Assembly (NCBI GenBank): GCA_009703545.1
Contig: WLFX01000003.1
Coordinates: 1-21,887 of the forward strand
From: Actinomycetota bacterium
Lineage (GTDB): Bacteria; Actinomycetota; Actinomycetes; Actinomycetales; Microbacteriaceae
Direction: 5' to 3'
Length of the DNA: 21,887 bases
This document shows, in pieces, positions 7,240 through 13,889 of this stretch (position 1 is the first letter of the stretch; each line of letters starts with the position of its first letter). Made by a program: the position numbers and the translations under genes. The notes under the pieces are model-generated. The model did not search any database, had not been told where the DNA came from, and saw nothing but the letters and a program-made list of their open reading frames with translations.

Positions 7240-8187
7240 TTAATCGTCTGCCGAAACTCCGAGTTCGCTCGCGATCCGATTGAGGTCGGCGACGGTCGCA
7301 AAGTCGATCGTGATGGTGCCGTGAGTTTTGCCAACGGAAATCTTTACTCGGGTGTCAAGCTTGTCCCCGAGTTTGGTTGCAATCGCTTCGAGGTGGTCTC
7401 GTCGGGCGCCCGGCTTCGGCTTTGCTTTGTCGGGTTTCGTGTTTCCCGCCCCCAAGGTCGACGCGACAGCTTCTGCGGCTCGAACCGACAATTCTTCATT
7501 AACAATCTTGGTGGCGAGCCGTTCCTGGGCGACGGCGTCTGTCACGGACAGAATCGCGCGAGCGTGACCGGCTGACAGGACTCCGGCGGCAACCCGCTGC
7601 TGGACCTTAATCGGAAGCTTGAGAAGACGAAGAGTGTTGGTCACCTGAGGACGTGAGCGCCCGATTCGCTTGGCAAGCTCGTCCTGGGTGATCCCAAAGT
7701 CGGACAGCAACTGCTGATAAGCCGATGCTTCTTCGAGTGCGTTGAGATTCGCCCGGTGCAAGTTTTCGAGAAGTGCGTCTCGCAACATGTCGGCATCTTT
7801 CGTGTCACGAATGACCGCGGGAATCTCGGTGAGGCCAACAGCCTTCGAGGCGCGAAGTCGTCGTTCCCCCATGACAAGTTCGTAAGTGGCGTTGGTTCCC
7901 GTTCCACTCAGCGGCCGGACGACAATGGGTTGGAGCACGCCAAATTCACGAATTGAGTGTTCGAGCTCGGCCAGCTCTTCTGGGCGAAATTCCGTTCTCG
8001 GTTGAACCGCATTCGGAACGACGTTGTTGGGGTTAATGAGTTGAAACCGTGCACCGGGGACGTCCCGGCTCGCGCCCGTCCCGTCTTGCGGGAAGAAAAC
8101 GTCCACGCCACGATCTGAGACGCTCGCTCCTCCTGTGGGAATCAGCGCACCGATTCCACGCCCCAATCCAGTTCGCTTTTCGGCCAT
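7240..8187 (-). CDS. parB: Chromosome-partitioning protein ParB
   Basis: Starting at the ATG at 8187 the protein has 315 residues. The N-terminal GLGRGIGALI (7-16) is the peptide that stimulates ParA. The CTP-binding core shows GERRLRA (107-113) and ENLHRANLN (141-149). The helix-turn-helix ITQDELAKRIGRSRPQVTNT (166-185) recognises parS. A charged linker (about 249-265) leads to a C-terminal dimerisation domain. The parA stop is one base upstream (TGACATG), and GAGGAG inside parA serves as the ribosome-binding site. The frame is open to 8400 but that part overlaps parA. ParB loads at parS and slides as a clamp; three parS sites lie in this window. Confidence 0.97.
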   Translation of the reverse strand: MAEKRTGLGRGIGALIPTGGASVSDRGVDVFFPQDGTGASRDVPGARFQLINPNNVVPNAVQPRTEFRPEELAELEHSIREFGVLQPIVVRPLSGTGTNATYELVMGERRLRASKAVGLTEIPAVIRDTKDADMLRDALLENLHRANLNALEEASAYQQLLSDFGITQDELAKRIGRSRPQVTNTLRLLKLPIKVQQRVAAGVLSAGHARAILSVTDAVAQERLATKIVNEELSVRAAEAVASTLGAGNTKPDKAKPKPGARRDHLEAIATKLGDKLDTRVKISVGKTHGTITIDFATVADLNRIASELGVSADD

Positions 8188-8188
8188 G

Positions 8189-9067
8189 TCAGTACACTCC
8201 TCGTTCGGCAAATTCAATGGCCGCTTCGCGATATGCGATCGAGCCAACGGAATCGTGGTCGTAATCAATAACGGTCTGCTGGAAACTAGGTGCCTCGGAA
8301 ACTCGAACCGAGCGAGGGATGACCGACTTAAACACGATGTCGGGGAAGTGTCGTCGAACCTCGTCAGCAACTTCCCTCGAGAGATTGGTTCGGTGGTCAT
8401 ACATCGTCAACAAGACACCCGAAATACTGACACGGGGGTTAAGGAATCGCTGCACCATCGCGATGTTATCCCACAGCATGGTGACGCCTTCGAGCGCGTA
8501 GTACTCGGCTTGAATCGGAACAAAAACTTCCGTCGCCGCGGTCAAGGCGTTGACGGTCAGCAAGCCAAGGGAAGGGGGACAATCAATAAAAATGTAGTGG
8601 GGTGATACGTCGGCTGATGCCAGGTATTCTTCCAGCGCACGCTTCAGTCGTGTCTCGCGAGCTGATGCCGGTACCAGTTCTATTTCCGCGCCGGCCAGGT
8701 TGATTGTCGCAGGCACGCACCACAGGTTTTCGTTGCCTGGACTCTGTTGAAGCACCGACTGGACCGATGAGGAACCCAGAAGAACTTCATAAATTCCGGG
8801 AATCTTTGCGTGGTGGTCAATACCAAGTGCTGTCGATGCATTTCCTTGGGGGTCAAGATCAATAACGATCACTCGTGCTCCCAATCGTGCGAGGGCGGCG
8901 GCGACGTTTACCGTTGTCGTGGTCTTTCCGACCCCTCCCTTTTGGTTCGACAAGGCCACGATTCGAGTGTTCACGGGCAATGGAGCAACACGTTTGGCCA
9001 AGGCCTCGCGTCGCCGGGTGAGGTCCATGAGTTCCGTAGCGAGCGGTGTTGCGTCATCATTTGACAT
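8189..9067 (-). CDS. parA: Chromosome-partitioning ATPase ParA
   Basis: With the ATG at 9067 the protein has 292 residues. It shows the deviant Walker A KGGVGKTT (43-50), the Walker A' DLDPQGN (70-76) and the Walker B region FIDCPPSLGLLTVNAL. The ATPase forms DNA-bound dimers whose ParB-stimulated release moves the origins apart. AAGGGG lies upstream of this start. The frame stays open to 9166, but the upstream part would translate the parS site as MFHVKH and cross a strong hairpin, so I reject it. The gene is followed directly by parB. A promoter probably lies in the gap that holds parS and the hairpin; ACTAGAAC around 9089-9096 is only a weak -10 candidate. Confidence 0.96.
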   Translation of the reverse strand: MSNDDATPLATELMDLTRRREALAKRVAPLPVNTRIVALSNQKGGVGKTTTTVNVAAALARLGARVIVIDLDPQGNASTALGIDHHAKIPGIYEVLLGSSSVQSVLQQSPGNENLWCVPATINLAGAEIELVPASARETRLKRALEEYLASADVSPHYIFIDCPPSLGLLTVNALTAATEVFVPIQAEYYALEGVTMLWDNIAMVQRFLNPRVSISGVLLTMYDHRTNLSREVADEVRRHFPDIVFKSVIPRSVRVSEAPSFQQTVIDYDHDSVGSIAYREAAIEFAERGVY

Positions 9068-9097
9068 CGCACACGCCCCTTCCGAGAGTTCTAGTCT

Positions 9098-9117
9098 GCG
9101 CGGGGACTTTCCCGCGC
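9098..9117 (-). terminator. GC-rich hairpin between rsmG and parA
   Basis: GCGCGGG (9098-9104) and CCCGCGC (9111-9117) form a perfect seven-base stem around a six-base loop. On the transcribed strand it follows rsmG and precedes parA. No U-tract follows. It could be a U-tract-free terminator of the rpmH-rsmG operon or a structure affecting parA expression. It sits six bases from a parS site. Confidence 0.45.
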
Positions 9118-9122
9118 TGAGA

Positions 9123-9138
9123 TGTTTCACGTGAAACA
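9123..9138. promoter_or_regulatory. parS site 1 (perfect)
   Basis: TGTTTCACGTGAAACA is the exact 16-base palindromic consensus bound by chromosomal ParB. It lies in the rsmG-parA intergenic gap, 56 bases upstream of the parA start, so ParB loading here could also affect parA transcription. Confidence 0.97.
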
Positions 9139-9155
9139 TCGAGGTGCCCAATCGG

Positions 9156-9809
9156 CTATTCAACAATAGCGGTGAACAACCTGGTCGGCTCGTCTACTGT
9201 ACCTTCGCCTAGGACGCGGGATTCCACCGCCGTGATGTTGTGGAGACCAATGACGCTCGCTGCCTCGACAATCTCGTCATCTAAGCGCTGACCTTTGAGT
9301 AACGCCAATTGGCCCCCAGCAACTACCAGTGGTGTCAGGATCGGGATCAGACCCTTCAGAGCTTTGACCGCTCGTGCGGTGACCACGTCGAACGATCGGC
9401 GCGGGGAGAAGTCCTCTGCCCGCCCGGTGAACACCACAACGTTTGACAGGGCAAGAGAAGCGACTTGTTCGTCAAGCCATCGTGTTCGACGTTCCAGCGG
9501 TTCAATCAAGGTGACGTCGATGTCCGGACGAATCATCGCGAGCACGAGACCGGGTAACCCTGCCCCACTCCCAACATCGGCGACCGATGTGCGGCCCCCG
9601 GTAATTCCCGCAGACCGAATTTCAGGAGCGAGAAGCGCACAATTCAGAATATGGCGAGACCAGAGGCGTCGCGCTTCGTCCGGACCAATTAGCCCGAGCG
9701 ACTCCCCGCGAGTTCCGAGATCGAGAGCAAACCGACGGACACGATCAATTCCCGCACCGCACAATTGTTCCGCGACAGCAGGTTCCGGTTCAATCTCGGA
9801 ATGTTTCAC
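9156..9809 (-). CDS. rsmG: 16S rRNA (guanine-N7) methyltransferase RsmG
   Basis: The product is about 217 residues and methylates G527 (E. coli numbering) of 16S rRNA; loss gives low-level streptomycin resistance in other bacteria. RLWSRHILN (48-56) and the SAM-binding VADVGSGAGLPG (76-87) are the family hallmarks, followed by an acidic loop at LIEPLERRTRWLDE. The best start is a GTG at 9809, six bases after the jag stop. That GTG is the centre of a parS palindrome, and there is no Shine-Dalgarno; coupling to jag is likely. A TTG 15 codons in is a weaker alternative. It lies between jag and parA, the standard order. Confidence 0.92.
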   Translation of the reverse strand: MKHSEIEPEPAVAEQLCGAGIDRVRRFALDLGTRGESLGLIGPDEARRLWSRHILNCALLAPEIRSAGITGGRTSVADVGSGAGLPGLVLAMIRPDIDVTLIEPLERRTRWLDEQVASLALSNVVVFTGRAEDFSPRRSFDVVTARAVKALKGLIPILTPLVVAGGQLALLKGQRLDDEIVEAASVIGLHNITAVESRVLGEGTVDEPTRLFTAIVE

Positions 9810-9817
9810 GTGAAACT
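9802..9817. promoter_or_regulatory. parS site 2 (one mismatch), overlapping the rsmG start codon
   Basis: TGTTTCACGTGAAACT differs from the parS consensus only at the last base. It spans the jag stop codon and the rsmG GTG start, which is the palindrome's centre. ParB binding is expected from the sequence; effects on rsmG expression are speculative. Confidence 0.9.
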
Positions 9818-10274
9818 ATGCGCGGCTAATAACCGTGTGACGGTCAGCGCCTTCACCTTCGGAGTGAGACGAGAAATCTCGCTCACTCACGAAGTCGTGC
9901 ACTAACTTGCGCTCATACGAAGACATCGGGGGCAGGGCTGCCGACTGCGCGCCGCCTTCAATTCGTTCGATGGCTCGTTCCACTAAACGCTCGAGCTCTT
10001 TCGATCGTGCGTCACGTGAACCCGCGATATCGAGAATGAGTCTCGAGAACTCTCCAGTCTTCGTGTGAACAGCGAGTCGAGTCAACTCTTGAAGCGCGGA
10101 CACGGTGTCGCCTTTAGTGAGCACCTTGAGGTGATCGCTATCCGTGGCCACGATCGAGACATAGTCACGCCCATTCGAATTCGTGATCTCGAGGTCTCCG
10201 TCAAGGTCCGCGATGTCGAGAAGTCCCTCAATGTAATCCGCGGCGATGTCTGCTGCGTCTTTGATTTCCGACAT
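9816..10274 (-). CDS. jag: Jag/KhpB-type RNA-binding protein (KH and R3H domains)
   Basis: The product has 152 residues. A KH-like domain (about 25-85, with a TKGDTV loop) is followed by a helix and an R3H domain whose Arg122/His126 pair sits in YERKLVHDFVS, ending SHSEGEGADRHTVISR. The N-terminal Jag_N domain found in Firmicutes is absent, as usual in actinobacteria. It binds RNA and probably acts as a post-transcriptional regulator with a KhpA partner. The ATG shares one base with the yidC stop (TAATG), so translation is coupled. Its place between yidC and rsmG is conserved. The precise targets are unknown. Confidence 0.92.
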   Translation of the reverse strand: MSEIKDAADIAADYIEGLLDIADLDGDLEITNSNGRDYVSIVATDSDHLKVLTKGDTVSALQELTRLAVHTKTGEFSRLILDIAGSRDARSKELERLVERAIERIEGGAQSAALPPMSSYERKLVHDFVSERDFSSHSEGEGADRHTVISRA

Positions 10275-11224
10275 TATTTCTTTCCCTTTCCGCGCTTTGC
10301 GCGGTTCTTCCCCATGGGCTGCTGGCGCTGCGCGGGCTTCACTTCTTCGATTGCGTCGGGCTCCGTGACTACTCCCTTACGGATGTTCTTCTTCTCCTGA
10401 CGAGCCTCCCACGCTTGGTATGCCTCGGAACCCGGGGTTGGCATGTTGCGGATGACAACGAACTGCTGCCCCATCGTCCAGAAGTTAGAAACGAGCCAAT
10501 ACATCATGACGCCGAGTGGGAATGCGAATCCGGAGAAGAGGAAAACGAGAGGGAGGATGTACAAGAGAATCTGCTGCTGCTTGTAGGTCGGGCTTTCCTT
10601 CATCGCCTTCGAGATGTTCTTGGACATGATTTGTTTTTGCGTGATGAACTGTGACGCCGTCATGAGGACCACCATGACTCCCGCGGTCCAAACGACAACC
10701 GCGTTCCCGCCCGCTGTCGACATCGCGGCGTGGAGTGGGGCAGAGCCGAAGATTGTCGCCGCGCCAAAGTTGAGCGCAAGATCCGAGTTCATAAAGCCGA
10801 TACCAGCATCTCCCTTGGCCGCATTGCTCAGCGTGGTGAACAGTCCAAAAAAGACGGGCATTTGAAAGACGAGTGGGAGACAGGACGAAAAGGGTGACGT
10901 GCCGTGTTTGCCGTAAAGAGCCATCGTCTCGCGGGTCATTGCCTCACGAGAAAACTGATCGCGTTTTCCTTTGTACTTGTCCTGAATCCTTTTGAGGTCG
11001 GGTGCGACCTCAATCATCTTGCGTTGGCTTTTTATTTGCCGAACAAAAAGTGGGATGAGTGCGGCGCGCACGACAAGCACTAGGCCAGTAATGGCCAAGA
11101 CCCAGGTCCACCCGTCGGTCGGAGTCAACCCCACCTGGGAGAGAACCCAGTGAAAACTGACCAACAACGCTTCGATTGCCCAACGGAAGGGCCAGAGAAT
11201 CATTCCAAGAATATCGGGCATCAT
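10274..11224 (-). CDS. yidC: Membrane protein insertase YidC
   Basis: The product has 316 residues with about five membrane segments (roughly 39-60, 115-132, 174-193, 218-236, 238-257). It has the short Gram-positive layout without the large periplasmic domain of enterobacteria. Arg53 in RAALIPLF is the conserved charged residue of the hydrophilic groove, and PFSSCLPLVFQMPVFFGLF is a family signature. A basic tail (GKNRAKRGKGKK) may contact ribosomes. It inserts membrane proteins alone or with SecYEG. The start is one of two consecutive ATGs (11224 or 11221), overlapping the yidD stop; the choice changes one residue only. Confidence 0.95.
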   Translation of the reverse strand: MMPDILGMILWPFRWAIEALLVSFHWVLSQVGLTPTDGWTWVLAITGLVLVVRAALIPLFVRQIKSQRKMIEVAPDLKRIQDKYKGKRDQFSREAMTRETMALYGKHGTSPFSSCLPLVFQMPVFFGLFTTLSNAAKGDAGIGFMNSDLALNFGAATIFGSAPLHAAMSTAGGNAVVVWTAGVMVVLMTASQFITQKQIMSKNISKAMKESPTYKQQQILLYILPLVFLFSGFAFPLGVMMYWLVSNFWTMGQQFVVIRNMPTPGSEAYQAWEARQEKKNIRKGVVTEPDAIEEVKPAQRQQPMGKNRAKRGKGKK

Positions 11225-11523
11225 TTTTCTTTCTGCTTCGGGGTTACAAATCCCGTACGCGAGAGGGGGAAGTTACCGTCCATTCTGGCAGGTACATCGT
11301 CTATTCCACCACGGGCCCACGGATTACAACGCACGATTCGCCACAGGGTCATCCCACTCCCGCGGAAAATCCCGAACTGTTGCACTGCTTTGAGCCCGAA
11401 GGCGGAACAGGTTGGGTAGTACCGGCAGACGTTACCGTAGAGCGGGGATATGACCGCTCGCCACCCTCGGATGAAAGCCACGAGGACATTACGGGGGAAG
11501 AGATAGATCCACCAGGCGATCAC
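11221..11523 (-). CDS. yidD: Membrane protein insertion efficiency factor YidD
   Basis: A 100-residue member of the UPF0161 family. CRYYPTCSAF (33-42) and RCNPWARGGIDDV (65-77) are its hallmarks, preceded by an amphipathic/hydrophobic N-terminus (WWIYLFPRNVLVAFI). It is membrane-associated and assists YidC-dependent insertion. The GTG start at 11523 overlaps the rnpA stop (GTGA), and the end overlaps the yidC start, so rnpA, yidD and yidC are tightly coupled. The mechanism remains poorly defined in the family. Confidence 0.94.
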   Translation of the reverse strand: MIAWWIYLFPRNVLVAFIRGWRAVISPLYGNVCRYYPTCSAFGLKAVQQFGIFRGSGMTLWRIVRCNPWARGGIDDVPARMDGNFPLSRTGFVTPKQKEK

Positions 11524-11849
11524 GGCCGGCTCCAGGCACTGACTGCGTCGTCGATCTCCGATTTCAACTCAATGAAACTCGGGACGGATCCTTCACATCG
11601 AAAACGAAAAATGACGTCGCCAGTGAGGCTCCCGCCGTCAATGAGTGTTCTCGTGATTGCACGTGTTCGGCGTCGAAGGGTGTTGCGAACCACCGCGTTC
11701 CCGCACTTCGCGGTAACGATGACCCCCACTCGAACAAGTTCGGATGGGCAACGATAAACGATGAGGTGTGCGGTAACCCGCTTGTCTCCACGCCGAACTA
11801 CCTGACGAAAATCGCCGGGCTCAACAATGCGGTTGTGGCGGGGGAGCAC
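11520..11849 (-). CDS. rnpA: Ribonuclease P protein component
   Basis: A small basic protein of 109 residues, of normal size, that binds the RNase P RNA and helps cleave the 5' leader of pre-tRNA. The recognition segment KCGNAVVRNTLRRRTR (48-63) corresponds to the RNR motif; the third position of RNR is Thr here instead of the usual Arg. The GTG start at 11849 lies nine bases after the rpmH stop with no Shine-Dalgarno, so coupling to rpmH is likely. Its stop overlaps the yidD start. The RNase P RNA gene is not in this window. Confidence 0.94.
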   Translation of the reverse strand: MLPRHNRIVEPGDFRQVVRRGDKRVTAHLIVYRCPSELVRVGVIVTAKCGNAVVRNTLRRRTRAITRTLIDGGSLTGDVIFRFRCEGSVPSFIELKSEIDDAVSAWSRP

Positions 11850-11858
11850 CGTGGGTGA

Positions 11859-11996
11859 TTAAACAGTGATTTCGCTGCGGCCCTTGCGGCGACGGGCGGC
11901 AAGAATCGCGCGTCCGGCACGAGTGCGCATACGCAAACGAAAACCGTGAACCTTCGCGCGGCGGCGATTGTTGGGCTGGTAAGTACGCTTCGACAT
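11859..11996 (-). CDS. rpmH: 50S ribosomal protein L34
   Basis: A very basic protein of 45 residues beginning [19 protein letters not shown], the invariant pattern of bL34. The ATG at 11996 has GAGGAG five bases upstream. It is the first gene of the leftward operon rpmH-rnpA-yidD-yidC-jag-rsmG and diverges from dnaA, the classic arrangement. A clear promoter lies at 12064-12092, and the leader contains a hairpin that touches the ribosome-binding site. Confidence 0.97.
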   Translation of the reverse strand: MSKRTYQPNNRRRAKVHGFRLRMRTRAGRAILAARRRKGRSEITV

Positions 11997-12006
11997 TTGT
12001 TCTCCT

Positions 12007-12019
12007 CGGCCAGTGGCCG
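12007..12019 (-). promoter_or_regulatory. Hairpin in the rpmH leader beside the Shine-Dalgarno
   Basis: CGGCC-ACT-GGCCG on the mRNA strand is a five-base GC stem with a three-base loop, ending directly next to GAGGAG. It may influence translation or stability of the rpmH transcript. The structure is seen by eye; a role is only inferred. Confidence 0.4.
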
Positions 12020-12063
12020 GCACAGTCAGGTTGAGTAATTGCGCACACAAGCGCAACCTCAAA

Positions 12064-12092
12064 AGAATAGGGCACATTTCAGGGCTAGTCAA
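12064..12092 (-). promoter_or_regulatory. rpmH promoter
   Basis: On the minus strand, TTGACT (12092-12087), a 17-base spacer and TATTCT (12069-12064) form a near-consensus housekeeping promoter, the best in the window. Transcription should start near 12057, about 60 bases before the rpmH ATG. Confidence 0.75.
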
Positions 12093-12108
12093 ACCCAGCA
12101 GGGTCCAG

Positions 12109-12117
12109 TTTTCCACA
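12109..12117 (+). promoter_or_regulatory. DnaA box-like site in the rpmH-dnaA gap
   Basis: TTTTCCACA differs at one base from TTATCCACA. It lies just upstream of the rpmH -35 and about 80 bases before dnaA, so DnaA bound here could reach both promoters. Confidence 0.45.
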
Positions 12118-12133
12118 TTTCTATCGTGGCTGG

Positions 12134-12160
12134 TTGAGTCCCAGTATTTGTGGCTAATAT
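12134..12160 (+). promoter_or_regulatory. Candidate dnaA promoter
   Basis: TTGAGT (12134-12139) and TAATAT (12155-12160) are separated by 15 bases, shorter than ideal. Transcription would start near 12167, within the adjoining DnaA box, leaving a leader of just over 20 bases. Confidence 0.45.
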
Positions 12161-12166
12161 GGTGAC

Positions 12167-12175
12167 TTATCCACA
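12167..12175 (+). promoter_or_regulatory. Perfect DnaA box at the dnaA transcription start
   Basis: TTATCCACA matches the consensus exactly and lies 14 bases before the dnaA ATG, at the predicted start of transcription. Such placement fits repression of dnaA by its own product, as known in other bacteria. Confidence 0.8.
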
Positions 12176-12189
12176 AGCAAGAAAAACAG

Positions 12190-13575
12190 ATGCCAAACAA
12201 CGACAACCCTCTCGAAAGCCTATGGCGCAACGTCGTCCATGAGGTTTCTCGTGGGGTCGATGTTTCTCCGCGGATCTTGGCTGTTGTTGAGTCGGCTGTT
12301 CCCCAGGGAATTCTTCACGAAACGTTATATCTGGAGGTCGACTCTGATTTCGCTCGAGACATGATTGATCAGCGGGCGCGTGATGACATTCTGGCTGGGT
12401 TGACGAAGTTCGCGACCGAGAAACAAACAATCACAAGCTTTTCCATCGTGGTCAATCCCGCCATGAGGGACGGTGACGACGAGCAAACCATCGATGTTCC
12501 TCTGTCCAACGTTTCAACAATAACCTCTGGAGTAAGGGGAAATTCCGGAGAAATTCGGTTGAATCCGAAGTACACCTTTGAAAACTTTGTGATTGGTCCA
12601 TCAAACCGATTCGCGCACGCCGCGGCGCTGGCTGTTGCTGAGTCTCCGGCCAAGGCGTACAACCCTCTTTTTGTTTACGGTGGGTCTGGTCTGGGTAAGA
12701 CCCACCTGCTTCACGCGATCAGTCATTACGCCGAGGGGTTGTTTCCTAACATCAAAGTTCGTTATGTCTCTTCTGAAGAGTTCACAAACGATTACATTAA
12801 TGCGCTCGCGCTGGGCCAGATGCAGAACTTCAATCGTCGGTATCGAGAAGTCGATTTGTTGCTGATCGATGACATTCAATTTCTCGGTGGGAAAGACGCC
12901 ACCCAAGATACGTTCTTCCACACGTTTAACACGTTGCACGAGCACGGAAAACAGGTGGTCATCACCAGCGATGTTCCACCTAAACAACTGGTTGGGTTTG
13001 AGGAGCGGATGCGAAGCCGGTTTGGGTGGGGCCTAATCACCGATATCCAGGTCCCTGATTTAGAGACCCGGATCGCCATTCTTCGCAAAAAGGTGACAGC
13101 AGAAAACCTCGGGATTAGCGACGACGTCCTCGAATATATTGCGTCGAAAGTTGCCACCAATATTCGTGAGTTGGAGGGAACCCTCATTCGTGTTACGGCT
13201 TTCGCCAGCCTTAACCGGGTTCCGATAGATCTGTCACTTGTTCAGACAATTTTGAAAGACCTCATCACCCTCGAGGAAGGTGATGTTTCGCCGACGGACA
13301 TCATCGAACATGTCGCCCGGTACTTCGAGTTATCGCTCGACGAGCTTTACGGGAATTCTCGTGCGGCGGCCATCGCTCAAGCTCGTCAAATAGCAATGTA
13401 TTTATGCCGCGAACTGACCTCAATGTCGTTACCAAAGATCGGTCAGCTGATTGGCAGGGACCATACAACGGTGATGTACGCAAACAACAAAATCGCCGAG
13501 TTGATGAAAGAACGCCGGTCTGTTTACAACCAGGTAACCGACCTCACTCACATCATTAAACAGTCATCTCGCTAG
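12190..13575 (+). CDS. dnaA: Chromosomal replication initiator DnaA
   Basis: The product has 461 residues with all four domains. Domain I is at about 1-85. A short linker (to about 125) is followed by the AAA+ core, with Walker A GGSGLGKT (164-171) and Walker B LLLIDD (223-228). The C-terminal DNA-binding domain carries the signature GRDHTTVMY (422-430). It binds TTATCCACA boxes and opens oriC. The linker is short compared with Streptomyces DnaA. The ATG at 12190 has only a poor purine-rich ribosome-binding site. Its own promoter carries a DnaA box, implying autoregulation. It diverges from rpmH and is followed by oriC. Confidence 0.98.
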   Translation: MPNNDNPLESLWRNVVHEVSRGVDVSPRILAVVESAVPQGILHETLYLEVDSDFARDMIDQRARDDILAGLTKFATEKQTITSFSIVVNPAMRDGDDEQTIDVPLSNVSTITSGVRGNSGEIRLNPKYTFENFVIGPSNRFAHAAALAVAESPAKAYNPLFVYGGSGLGKTHLLHAISHYAEGLFPNIKVRYVSSEEFTNDYINALALGQMQNFNRRYREVDLLLIDDIQFLGGKDATQDTFFHTFNTLHEHGKQVVITSDVPPKQLVGFEERMRSRFGWGLITDIQVPDLETRIAILRKKVTAENLGISDDVLEYIASKVATNIRELEGTLIRVTAFASLNRVPIDLSLVQTILKDLITLEEGDVSPTDIIEHVARYFELSLDELYGNSRAAAIAQARQIAMYLCRELTSMSLPKIGQLIGRDHTTVMYANNKIAELMKERRSVYNQVTDLTHIIKQSSR

Positions 13576-13600
13576 TTCTGCAGTATTCCGCAAACACCGC

Positions 13601-13609
13601 TGTGGATAA
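13601..13609 (-). promoter_or_regulatory. DnaA box in oriC (perfect, reverse)
   Basis: TGTGGATAA is the reverse complement of TTATCCACA. It lies 26 bases after the dnaA stop, at the left end of the origin. Confidence 0.85.
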
Positions 13610-13690
13610 GTGTCTTTGTTCCACAACAAGTCAAACAATACGTGGGATAACTTTTTTTGCGGTGAACTTTTATTTCTTTTCATCCAACAA

Positions 13691-13709
13691 TGTCAACAGC
13701 TTGCTGACA
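13691..13709. repeat. Interrupted dyad in oriC
   Basis: TGTCA (13691-13695) and TGACA (13705-13709) are perfect inverted halves around nine bases, which include CAGC-TT-GCTG (13697-13706). CAACAG (13694-13699) is also inverted as CTGTTG (13717-13722). It may be a protein-binding site in oriC; no function is assigned. Confidence 0.35.
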
Positions 13710-13754
13710 ACTTCCACTGTTGTAGTTCCGCCAGAGATAAGCCTGCAGGACACG

Positions 13755-13763
13755 TTATCCACA
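13755..13763 (+). promoter_or_regulatory. DnaA box in oriC (perfect, forward)
   Basis: TTATCCACA, followed immediately by ATATCCACC, a site with two mismatches, so two DnaA molecules could bind in tandem. The AT-rich stretch starting about 13775 is directly downstream. Confidence 0.85.
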
Positions 13764-13889
13764 TATCCACCGGCGTTAAGACGATTAACGTACTTAATTA
13801 GGGACGACTAGATCGATAACGAAAGCGCTTTTTGTCCGTCGTCCGTGTATGACACAATAAGAGACCGAACAAACGTCGAGAGGTGTGTC

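Larger units (their letters stand above)
13576..13889. other. Chromosomal origin of replication (oriC)
   Basis: The 314-base gap between dnaA and dnaN has no credible gene. It holds two perfect DnaA boxes in opposite orientation (13601-13609 and 13755-13763), weaker ones around 13618-13626 and 13763-13771, and a TTATCC core at 13644-13649 on the other strand. A T-rich tract runs over about 13640-13685, including seven consecutive T, and another AT-rich stretch over 13775-13799; either could be the unwinding element. An interrupted dyad lies at 13691-13709. Position between dnaA and dnaN is the usual actinobacterial oriC. The exact unwinding site is not determined. Confidence 0.88.

Noticed and set aside
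8188..8400. N-terminal extension of parB upstream of 8187
   Set aside because: It overlaps the parA coding region on the same strand in another frame; MAEKRTGLGRGIGALI at 8187 is the standard ParB N-terminus and has a GAGGAG site upstream.
9068..9166. N-terminal extension of parA that reads MFHVKH
   Set aside because: The residues are just the translation of the parS site and the hairpin, and no homologous extension is expected; the ATG at 9067 has a purine-rich ribosome-binding site.
10008..10023. A fourth parS-like site inside jag
   Set aside because: The core TCACGTGAA is present but about four of the 16 consensus bases differ, too many for a confident site.
13602..13811. Small open frames (69 and 63 codons) inside oriC
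   Set aside because: They lie across DnaA boxes and the T-rich tract, have no ribosome-binding site and have low-complexity sequence.
13845..13889. ATG start of dnaN at 13845
   Set aside because: It adds 15 residues not found in beta clamps; the GTG at 13890 has a good Shine-Dalgarno and gives the canonical N-terminus.
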